Source of the DNA: Ferrimicrobium sp.
Lineage (GTDB): Bacteria; Actinomycetota; Acidimicrobiia; Acidimicrobiales; Acidimicrobiaceae
Assembly: GCF_027319265.1 (NCBI RefSeq)
Contig: NZ_DAHVNP010000037.1
Span: 24,341 to 88,340, forward strand
Length of the DNA: 64,000 nucleotides
Direction: 5' to 3'
Shown here: positions 57,104 through 64,000 of the stretch, piece after piece
Layout: each line of letters opens with the position of its first letter
How positions within the stretch are numbered: the stretch's first letter is position 1
Made by a program: the position numbers and the translations under genes
Notes under the pieces: model-generated
What the model was told of the DNA's origin: nothing
What the model saw: only the letters and a program-made list of their open reading frames with translations
Database searches by the model: none

Positions 57104-60100
57104 CTACAGCGTAATCTCGCCAATCACCGGAGCCCCGAGGTGGGTGTTGGCATTGGAACCCTCAAAGGGGGCAGTCCCGAAGTTAAAGACTCCGCCATCG
57201 GCTCCAAAGAGGTAATAGCCCGCTTGGCTCCCTGGAACATAGGTTCCACCAACGATTGGGGCATTCAAGGGATGGGTTCCTTTGAGACCGGTGATCCCAA
57301 GGGTGTAGGTGTTGCCGAGGAACTTGGCATCGCCCAAGTTAAAGACTCCTCCGTCTGCTGCTATGAGGAGATATCCATTGGCACTCGGGGTCAGTGTCAT
57401 GCCAACGATTGGAGCGTTTAAGGGATGGGTGCCCTTCAAGCCGGTGAGCCCAAGGGTGTAGGTGTTGCCAAGGAACCTGGCATCCCCGAAGTTAAAGACT
57501 CCACCGTCTGCTGCCACCAGATAAAGACCCTTGCCGTCTGGGGTTGGGGCAAGTCCTACGATGGGAGCATTCAAGGGATGAGTTCCCGTGAGACCGGTGA
57601 TCCCATAGATCGAGACACCGACAAAGCGCATGGCGTCACCGAAGTTATAGATCACCCCAGCATTGGTCACCACCCAGTAGCCATTGTCATCAGGAGTAGC
57701 GGCCATGCCGATGACACTACCAACTGGGTTGGTGACACTTCCATAGGAGTGAGCAGTTCCAAAGCTCTCAACGGTACCAGACTTGGTAACGAGCCAATAG
57801 CCATTGGTACCACTCGCAGCTCCTCCAACGATGTCATTTGCTCCGCTCCCGGTCTTTGAGGAAAAGGACGAGTCCTCGTGGGTGAAGATCCCACCGTTGG
57901 CGGTGATGAGGCCAAAGGGGATGGGAAGTTGGGAGGTTGGGGAGGTCAAGGGAGGTGGAGTGGAACTTGAGGGCTGAGTCGTTGGGGTTGATGGGGGAAC
58001 CCTGACCGGCGGTGCTTGAATGGTAATGGTCTGGGGTTCTCCACTGAGGCTGGTGTAGTCAGTACCTTGGGCGACTTGGGGGGTTAGGGTGCATTGACCG
58101 GCACCGACGTAGCTCACCACCAGGCCCCTCGCGCTACAAACACTCGCTGGGCCAGCTGTTACTGACGTGGTCCCGTCTCCGGAGGTAGCCACCGAAGCGG
58201 TGAAGCCTCCCCCGACGATTCCCCCAGTTGGCAGGTTTGTGATCGCGGGAGGGGTCGGGGTAGCCCGGATAACAGTGAGTGACTCTTGGACCTGGGGGGC
58301 TGAGAGATAATCGTCGTTTCCAGCTTGGTTCACGTCGATAACACAGGTGCCGATACCCGTGGAGTTGACCGTGGAGCCATCGGTACCAGAAACATTGCAC
58401 ACCTCAGTGCCACTTGTAGAAGCGACACTGAAGACGAGCGGTTGACCCGATGATCCACCACTTGCCGACAGCGTCCCGGAAACGCCGTAGGACAAGGTTG
58501 TAGGACCCGTAAAGGTGATCGCCTGGTTGAGAACCTGGGTGGATCCAGCATCGCAGGATACTCCACTAGAGGTCGCGAAACCTCGTTGATCGGTGGTGGG
58601 GCACAACTGCACGGATTGCTTATTAACAGTAACTGACGTCCCAGCTGGGATGAGGCCTATGGCTGGGTTGCCCGTCTCGGGCAAGATAGTCTCGGTGGGC
58701 CCTCCATAGTTGCCAAGGGAGGTGAGGTCTTCGGCAGCACTTGAACTACTGACACTGGTGGAGGTGGACGAGGTGGTAAAACCACAGGTTGAGTCATCGG
58801 AGACGTTGTAGCCTTCGTCGGTGAAGGTACCCTTGTATCCGGCACACTCACCGCCACTTGGGGCACCGTTGAGTGTGGCAAATAGATCAGCGGCGAAGTA
58901 CACCTTGCCGCGGCTGTTGTAGATGCCATCTCCACTAGCTGTATTACCGCCGCTGACAGCGGTGTTGTCGGCGATGGTGGAAGCGGTCATGTCGAGGACA
59001 CCGGAGCTGTAGATACCACCACCGTAACCGATCACACTCTGACCACCTTGGGAGGTGTTGCCCGCAATCGTGGAGTTGGCTATGGTGAGCGTCCTGGCGT
59101 TGTAGATGCCACCGCCGTAGGCAACATTGTAGTCATGCCCTCTAGCAGTGTTATCAGAGATTGTAGAACCGGTTACGGTCAGTGTCCCGGCGTTGTAGAT
59201 GCCACCACCACTAGCTGTATTAAGGCCGCTATCAGCAGTGTTATCAGAGATTGTAGAACCGGTTACGGTCAGTGTCCCGGCGTTGTAGATGCCACCACCA
59301 CTAGCTGAGCCATCACCACCGGTGACGCTCATCCCAATGAGGTTCAGGTGAGTACCACTGTTGTTCGTCATAACCGTACCGGAGTTGGTCCCATCAAGGG
59401 TTGGATCACTGACCCCTGGGGCTGGTTCAATTGTCACCGGGGAGGTCACTGTGGTTCCGGTCGTGTCGACAGTGAAGTTGCCGTCATAAGAAGCAGAGGA
59501 GCCCGGAGTCACCAACTCGATGGTTCCACCCGCGCCGACATCGCCCAGGGCAGTGGTGAGCGAGCATGCGTCAGCGACATCAGCACAGCTACCGGTACCA
59601 ACTGGTACGGCGGCCGCAAACAACACGCTCGCCAACTGCACTGATCCGGCGTCGCAGGTTACTCCAGTAGGGGTCGTGAAGCCTCGTTGATCGGTTGTGG
59701 GGCACAACTGCACGGATCGATTATCCACCAAAACTGACTTACCAGCTGGGATCAGACCAATGGCTGGGTTGCCTAATGTCGGGAGAATGGTTTTGGTGGT
59801 TCCTCCGTAGTTACCAAGGGAGGTGAGGTCTTCGGCCGTTGAGCTAGTGACGCTGTTGGCGGTGGAGGTAAAGCAGGACGAGTCATCGGAGACGTTGTAG
59901 CCAACGTCAATGAAGCCCCCGCCCGTACACTCATCTCCGCTTGAGGTGCCCCCTGTAGTGGCGAGTAGGTCACCGGCTAAAACCACCTTGCCGCCGTTGT
60001 TGTAGATACCATCTCCGCTGCCGGCGACAGACCCGGAGGTATATCCGCTTCCGCCAGTGCCAGCAGAGTTGTCTGAGATGGTCGATCCGATGATGGTAAG

Positions 60101-61261
60101 GAACTTGGTGGTGTAGATTCCCCCACCACTTCCGCCGGTGCCCCCTGTGTCAGTGCCGCTGTTGCCGCCACTCCCCGCAGAATTGCCTGAGATCGTGGAG
60201 TTCTTCAGGGTGAGCTTCGCGGTGGTTGAGATTCCCCCACCATTGCCACCGTTGCCGCCGGAGTTAGTGCCGCCTCCGCCAGTGCCCGCGGAATTGCCTG
60301 AGATGGTCGATCCGATGATGGTAAGAGACGCGGTGGTTGAGATTCCCCCACCATTGCCTCCGCTTCCGCCAGTGTCGCCAACGCCAGTGCCACCGACACC
60401 CGCCGAGTTGCCTGAGATCGTGGAATTGGTGATGGTAAGGGACGCGGTGGTTGAGATTCCCCCACCATTGCCTCCGCTTCCGCCAGTGCCAAAGCTGCTG
60501 TTAGCGCCACCACCCGCCGAGTTGTCCGAGATGGTCGATCCGGTGATGGTAAGAGACGCGGTGGTTGAGATTCCCCCACCATTGCCTCCGCTTCCGGGAG
60601 TGCCAACGATGTTCGTAACGCCAGCTCCCGCCGAGTTGCCTGAGATCGTGGAATTGGTGATGGCAAGGGACGCGGTGGTTGAGATTCCCCCACCATTGCC
60701 TCCGTTGCCCTCAGTGCCACCAATGCCGCTTTGGCCGCTATAACCCAAACCTCCGGTGATGGTAACCCCAGAGAGGTTCAGTGTTCCTGTTCCTGTGACG
60801 GTTAACACGGTTCCTTTAAAATCACCATTGAGTACAGGAGAATTACCGTTGTAGTTCTCGATGGTCACGGTGGAACCGGTTGGGATATCGACCGAGAAGT
60901 TACCGTTGTAATCAATTGAGGGTCCTGTGTAGCCATCTACCGGCGCTAAAGAAGGAACTGCGCCATCTCCATTGGTGATCAGGTAAATGGCGGTATTGGT
61001 GTTGGATGCTTCAGCTTCACTGAGAGCCTCGGATAGGGAGCACCCAGATGTCGGAGATGATCCTATGCATGAACTAGAACTCTGGCCGTTGGTGGCGGAC
61101 GCTGAGGCAAAGAATGTCTGGAGCGCCAAGGATGTCAACTGCCCCTGGTAAGTCGAAGCCAGTGCCAATGACCCATAAGCACCACTGCCGAGCACCAAGA
61201 CCAAGGTGGCAATGAAGCGGAAAATAGAACGTCCCTTGATTGGGGTCATCAACTGCTTCAT
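57104..61261 (-). CDS. very large secreted beta-helix repeat adhesin-like protein
   Basis: 1385 residues from ATG 61261 (GAGAGGAG just before it) with a signal peptide (MKQLMTPIKGRSIFRF..., cleaved about residue 36). Then: a first beta-helix module with seven near-identical units GGNGGGISTTASLTIT followed by NSTISGNSAG (codons nearly identical too); a conserved CPTTDQRGF..CDAGS closure; a second module with GGGIYNAGTLTVTGSTISDN units and the same closure; an Ig-like part (ITFTGPTTLSYGVSGTLSAS); a Pro/Thr linker; and a C-terminal seven-blade-like repeat (ADGGVFNFGDARFLG..LNAPIVG). Such proteins act as surface adhesins or stalk proteins. It interrupts the conjugation gene cluster and is not expected there. 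Confidence 0.9.
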   Translation of the reverse strand: MKQLMTPIKGRSIFRFIATLVLVLGSGAYGSLALASTYQGQLTSLALQTFFASASATNGQSSSSCIGSSPTSGCSLSEALSEAEASNTNTAIYLITNGDGAVPSLAPVDGYTGPSIDYNGNFSVDIPTGSTVTIENYNGNSPVLNGDFKGTVLTVTGTGTLNLSGVTITGGLGYSGQSGIGGTEGNGGNGGGISTTASLAITNSTISGNSAGAGVTNIVGTPGSGGNGGGISTTASLTITGSTISDNSAGGGANSSFGTGGSGGNGGGISTTASLTITNSTISGNSAGVGGTGVGDTGGSGGNGGGISTTASLTIIGSTISGNSAGTGGGGTNSGGNGGNGGGISTTAKLTLKNSTISGNSAGSGGNSGTDTGGTGGSGGGIYTTKFLTIIGSTISDNSAGTGGSGYTSGSVAGSGDGIYNNGGKVVLAGDLLATTGGTSSGDECTGGGFIDVGYNVSDDSSCFTSTANSVTSSTAEDLTSLGNYGGTTKTILPTLGNPAIGLIPAGKSVLVDNRSVQLCPTTDQRGFTTPTGVTCDAGSVQLASVLFAAAVPVGTGSCADVADACSLTTALGDVGAGGTIELVTPGSSASYDGNFTVDTTGTTVTSPVTIEPAPGVSDPTLDGTNSGTVMTNNSGTHLNLIGMSVTGGDGSASGGGIYNAGTLTVTGSTISDNTADSGLNTASGGGIYNAGTLTVTGSTISDNTARGHDYNVAYGGGIYNARTLTIANSTIAGNTSQGGQSVIGYGGGIYSSGVLDMTASTIADNTAVSGGNTASGDGIYNSRGKVYFAADLFATLNGAPSGGECAGYKGTFTDEGYNVSDDSTCGFTTSSTSTSVSSSSAAEDLTSLGNYGGPTETILPETGNPAIGLIPAGTSVTVNKQSVQLCPTTDQRGFATSSGVSCDAGSTQVLNQAITFTGPTTLSYGVSGTLSASGGSSGQPLVFSVASTSGTEVCNVSGTDGSTVNSTGIGTCVIDVNQAGNDDYLSAPQVQESLTVIRATPTPPAITNLPTGGIVGGGFTASVATSGDGTTSVTAGPASVCSARGLVVSYVGAGQCTLTPQVAQGTDYTSLSGEPQTITIQAPPVRVPPSTPTTQPSSSTPPPLTSPTSQLPIPFGLITANGGIFTHEDSSFSSKTGSGANDIVGGAASGTNGYWLVTKSGTVESFGTAHSYGSVTNPVGSVIGMAATPDDNGYWVVTNAGVIYNFGDAMRFVGVSIYGITGLTGTHPLNAPIVGLAPTPDGKGLYLVAADGGVFNFGDARFLGNTYTLGLTGLKGTHPLNAPIVGMTLTPSANGYLLIAADGGVFNLGDAKFLGNTYTLGITGLKGTHPLNAPIVGGTYVPGSQAGYYLFGADGGVFNFGTAPFEGSNANTHLGAPVIGEITL
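60205..60720 (-). repeat. near-identical repeat units in the beta-helix gene
   Basis: About seven units of roughly 80-90 bp encode GGNGGGISTTASLTI and NSTISGNSAG-type segments; long blocks such as the GGTGGTTGAGATTCCCCC (plus strand) recur almost unchanged. The high DNA identity points to recent unit duplication or recombination and to length variation between strains. Confidence 0.8.
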
Positions 61262-62152
61262 CGAAGCGCTCCTCTCGATTTCCCCCATGGTTGACTTCTC
61301 AAGGGAGACTACTGGCACACAATGTTCCCACAGTACCAGAGGAGAGAGCAGTTCAACCAGCTGATTCGCACCTATTTGAACCAATTTGACAGTCGGCACC
61401 ATCACTTGTCACGTAATCGCTTCGCACAAACACTCAGGGTGGTGAAGTACTTGTGTGACGGAGGCAATGTGTGAGAACCTTCGACGCTCGAGAGCGGAAG
61501 ATTTCCCCAGGACCATCGTGGGTGCCCGACTGGGAACTCCACCTTTGGGCGGTATCTTCGCTTGGTGCCCACGTGTATCGAAACTCTTGAATACGTAGAG
61601 ACAGGTGGGACGACTCCCAGTTGTCAGACGAACTGAGCCCAGCCCTTGAGGCGCACCTAGGGCCTCTGGCGGTGAAGAAGGAGAGTTGATCGTTGTTAAT
61701 TTTTACCTGGACGAACGAGAATCACCACAGCAGCGTCCTAATTTTGTAGGATACGAGTGGTTTCAGTATCGCACTGTATGTGGAAGGCCCCTAGTGCCGG
61801 GGTTAACTAGCGAACTCACGCCCGGTGGCTCGCTCGAAAGCGCAAAGAACATAACGAAACCTCATATTGCCCTTTCAGTGGTTTCAGATATAGGCACCAA
61901 GTTCCCAAACATCGGGCTCCATGACAAACCACATGCTTCCTACTATCTGCCCCTCTTCACCGTGATCATGAATTCCATTTCTGGCGGATCACTCCACTGG
62001 CAGCTCAAGCAGAGATTGCAAATACAGTATTTTGGCGGTTTCGTGGGAGCGGTAGAGTTCAAACCCGCAACCAAAGAATTATGAGACCTCCATGTACAAA
62101 TAAACCGGTCAGGCTAAGCGAAGTCGTTCGCTCCTCGGACCTAGGGCATATC
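61262..62152. other. upstream region of the beta-helix gene
   Basis: About 890 bp. A plus-strand frame at 61686-62084 is listed separately. The rest has no recognised feature; the beta-helix promoter is expected within the first 150 bp but no clear -35/-10 pair is visible. Confidence 0.4.
61686..62084 (+). CDS. doubtful hypothetical ORF (132 aa)
   Basis: A TTG-started frame, MIVVNFYLDERESPQQRPNF onward, with moderately protein-like composition and opposite direction to its neighbours. AGGAG lies directly upstream but too close to be ideal. No family recognised, so it may be fortuitous or a remnant. Confidence 0.25.
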   Translation: MIVVNFYLDERESPQQRPNFVGYEWFQYRTVCGRPLVPGLTSELTPGGSLESAKNITKPHIALSVVSDIGTKFPNIGLHDKPHASYYLPLFTVIMNSISGGSLHWQLKQRLQIQYFGGFVGAVEFKPATKEL

Positions 62153-63802
62153 TTACGTCGGCGAACCTTGAACAACCATCCGCTGATTGGTGTCGAAACA
62201 AGCGAGTTCGGCTGGGGTGAGGACATGGCGGACGACAAAGGCTCGCTCTCCAAGTCGCCAGAGTCCCTCGCCACGTTCGAGATCAGGAAGTTGGGCCACC
62301 TCGGTGCTCGAGAGACCGAGTGAGATACCGGTCTTGGTCGCCTCACCTGACTCCTGGGCATAGATGATCTTGGTAGAACAGTCGGCGAGGAGTCCAAGGG
62401 CAAGCCCACGTGCTTCGCTTCCGGCATCACCCACTGCATCGAGATCAGAGAGGCGGTGAATGACCATCATGTTGGCGATGCCAAGTGCTCTCGAGAGTTT
62501 CCACTGGGATTGCATCCTTGCGAGCAGTGCGGGTTGGGCGAGGAGTCGCCAGGCCTCATCGTAGATGACCCATCGCTGGCCAGCATTTGGATCGGTGAGC
62601 GCCGCCTCCATCCAGCTTGAGGCACACGTCATCACCATCCCTATCAAGCTATCTGATCCCGAGATCCTCGAAAGGTCAAGACTCACCATGGGAAGCGTTG
62701 GATCGAACCTCACGGTCGAGGGGCCATCAAAGAGTCCGGCGAGATCACCCGATACCGTCCGGGTAAGCGCATGGCCGATCTCCCGGGAGTCAGCGGCGAG
62801 TTGCTCAATGCTCGAACCCGCTACCGCTCTTCTTGGCCGAAAGAGCGCATCAACAATATGGGGAAGAATAGGAGTGGTGTTCTCCATGACTGCGGTCTCG
62901 AGTGCTGCATCGAGGGCAGAGTGTTCTACTGCCAAGAGTTCACGACCCAAGGCCGATTCGGTAAGGGCACCGATGAGTGATCGCCGGCGTTGTCGAGTCA
63001 CTGCCATCCACTCGGCGTCAGTCATGGAGCTTGGTCGTGGACCTTCATCGAGGGGGTTGAGTCTGGCGGGCAGACCACCACCGAGTTCGATGGCGATACC
63101 GCCAACCGCTCGTGCCACCACGCTCCACTCCCCTTTCGGGTCGCCAGGTACATAGATCTTCCGACCAAAAGCAATAGAGCGTGTAGCGATACTTTTTGCG
63201 AGTGCACTCTTTCCTCGTCCGATAATCCCAGCAAGCAACACATTTGGGTTGGTCAGTACTCCTTTGGCGTACAGTACCCACGGATCAAAGACAAACGCCG
63301 CCCCAGACCAAGAGTCATGTCCAATCAGCACCCCTTCGGAACCAAGTCCCGCCTCGGCAAGGAATGGATAGGCGCCAGAAAGCATCTCTGTCGTTGCACG
63401 ATGCGGCTTAACCCGGAGTGGCCGCCACGAGCGCAGGGCCAATGGGCCAGGTTCGCCGTTGGCGGGAAGGTACTGGGCATCCCTGCGTTCCGCTCGCAGC
63501 GCCGCCAACTCCTGCCGTCGCTCCTCCATCAGCGCCTTGCGATGATCAGCCGCTACACGAGCGGCGACCTTCGCTGACGCTTTGCGCTCCCGACGAGATG
63601 CCGTAGCCGGAGTGTAGAGTGCCGCTCCAAGGGCCCTTCCACCGTCTGGGTGCAGCGCCTTTGGCACCGCGGCTGAGCGCTCTGCAGCATTTGGCTCGTC
63701 GAGGAGCCGAGATGACTCTGGTCGTCCACTCGGCACCCCTTGTGCGTCGACGGCGTCTCCACCCGGGATGTCCGGATGATCAAGAACCTTTCGCCTGAAC
63801 AT
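62153..63802 (-). CDS. VirB4/TraC-like conjugation ATPase
   Basis: About 549 residues from ATG 63802, overlapping the upstream stop (TGATG). After an Arg/Ala-rich N-terminal 110 residues comes SWRPLRVKPHRATTEMLSGAYPF, then Walker A GIIGRGKSALAKS and, further on, Walker B WVIYDEAWRLLAQ, as in VirB4-type ATPases of actinobacterial integrative elements. It is shorter than full VirB4 because the family's N-terminal region is replaced. It powers substrate or pilus movement at the inner membrane. The last residues PDLERGEGLWRLGERAFVV are typical for this family. Confidence 0.87.
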   Translation of the reverse strand: MFRRKVLDHPDIPGGDAVDAQGVPSGRPESSRLLDEPNAAERSAAVPKALHPDGGRALGAALYTPATASRRERKASAKVAARVAADHRKALMEERRQELAALRAERRDAQYLPANGEPGPLALRSWRPLRVKPHRATTEMLSGAYPFLAEAGLGSEGVLIGHDSWSGAAFVFDPWVLYAKGVLTNPNVLLAGIIGRGKSALAKSIATRSIAFGRKIYVPGDPKGEWSVVARAVGGIAIELGGGLPARLNPLDEGPRPSSMTDAEWMAVTRQRRRSLIGALTESALGRELLAVEHSALDAALETAVMENTTPILPHIVDALFRPRRAVAGSSIEQLAADSREIGHALTRTVSGDLAGLFDGPSTVRFDPTLPMVSLDLSRISGSDSLIGMVMTCASSWMEAALTDPNAGQRWVIYDEAWRLLAQPALLARMQSQWKLSRALGIANMMVIHRLSDLDAVGDAGSEARGLALGLLADCSTKIIYAQESGEATKTGISLGLSSTEVAQLPDLERGEGLWRLGERAFVVRHVLTPAELACFDTNQRMVVQGSPT

Positions 63803-64000
63803 CAAAACGCCTCTCGAGCGAGTGGCAATGCTGCAACGACAAAACCTTGGGTCTGCCGGCCATAGAGGATCCGAGTCTCACACGCTGACTGTGCGGCAGC
63901 CAGCTCAATCTGGGATACGGCTGCTGATAACGCCTCTTCCGTGGGTGCTGAGATTGCGATGAAGCCAGAGAACTGCACATCTGCGTGCCCGCTGATGAGG
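63802..64000 (-). CDS. SCO6880-family conjugation protein, C-terminal end (partial)
   Basis: The minus-strand frame enters from the right edge and ends at TGA 63804-63802, overlapping the VirB4-like ATG. The visible 65 residues read LISGHADVQFSGFIAISAPT then a helix (SAAVSQIELAAAQSACETRI) and LYGRQTQGFVVAALPLAR. This is the C-terminal pattern of SCO6880-type proteins, which sit directly upstream of VirB4-like genes in actinobacterial conjugative elements. It is cut by the window, so length and start are unknown. Confidence 0.7.
   Translation of the reverse strand, partial: LISGHADVQFSGFIAISAPTEEALSAAVSQIELAAAQSACETRILYGRQTQGFVVAALPLAREAF

Noticed and set aside
60138..60743. 201-residue Pro-rich plus-strand ORF and a 172-residue minus-strand ORF in another frame
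   Set aside because: Both lie inside the repeat region of the secreted beta-helix gene and are repetitive shadows produced by it.
1..64000. CRISPR array or cas genes
   Set aside because: The only regular repeats are the hrcA operator array, the 34-bp pair and coding repeats; none has the repeat-spacer layout and no cas protein is seen.

Overview
The window looks like a chromosomal segment of an acidophilic actinobacterium of the Acidimicrobiia type (relatives such as Ferrimicrobium, Acidithrix or Acidimicrobium). This is inferred from actinobacterial gene families (a BldD-like regulator, a FolP2-type DHPS paralogue, an SCO6880-type conjugation protein), moderately high GC, and several starts with a TANNNT -10 box six bases before the start codon, as in leaderless actinobacterial mRNAs. 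No rRNA gene is present, so the taxonomy is inferred.

Layout: (1) 1-2.4 kb: end of a Tad/Flp-type pilus locus, four small single-membrane-span pilin-like genes behind a good promoter. (2) 2.4-6.9 kb: a tyrosine phosphatase, acetyl-CoA synthetase and a YaaH-family acetate transporter, an acetate uptake and activation pair. (3) 7-14 kb: protein quality control and translation: a minus-strand operon hrcA-dnaJ-rsmE-bldD-like-two hypotheticals, rpsT, and divergent lepA. hrcA is preceded by an unusual tandem-repeat and palindrome array instead of a canonical CIRCE. (4) 14-17.8 kb: one secreted C-terminally anchored protein, then 2.2 kb with no convincing gene. (5) 17.8-22.7 kb: a redox module, a polyferredoxin membrane protein plus a ferredoxin/GltD-like/flavodoxin-like fusion, divergent from an Rrf2 regulator with an unusual C-terminal extension and palindromes between them. 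(6) 22.7-33.1 kb: housekeeping genes: photolyase, an SRPBCC-EVE-MarR operon, holA, a FolP2-like gene, a thioredoxin-TPR protein, a phosphotransferase, leuS and tRNA-Ala(GGC).

(7) 33.1-64 kb: an accessory region beginning right after tRNA-Ala, so possibly a tRNA-associated island, although no integrase or second attachment site is visible. It holds a HEPN protein, a GmrSD-like (DUF262/DUF1524) nuclease, and the most interesting locus: three large co-directional genes joined by 4-bp ATGA overlaps. These encode a 1737-aa DEAD/DEAH helicase with zinc motifs, a DUF1998-like region and a C-terminal nuclease-like tail; a 946-aa SNF2 helicase; and a 1298-aa N6-adenine methyltransferase. The last two resemble DrmD and DrmMI of class 1 DISARM. 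The first resembles DruE/MrfA, or a DrmA-DrmB fusion. No separate drmA, drmB or drmC is present, so this looks like a hybrid or simplified DISARM-related defence system.

After it, minus-strand conjugative-element genes follow (primase, small plasmid-type proteins, HNH nuclease, type IV coupling protein, ArdC antirestriction protein, then VirB4-like ATPase and an SCO6880-type protein running off the end). A 1385-aa secreted beta-helix repeat protein is lodged in the middle. The island thus combines DNA transfer, antirestriction and several layers of anti-phage or anti-plasmid defence.
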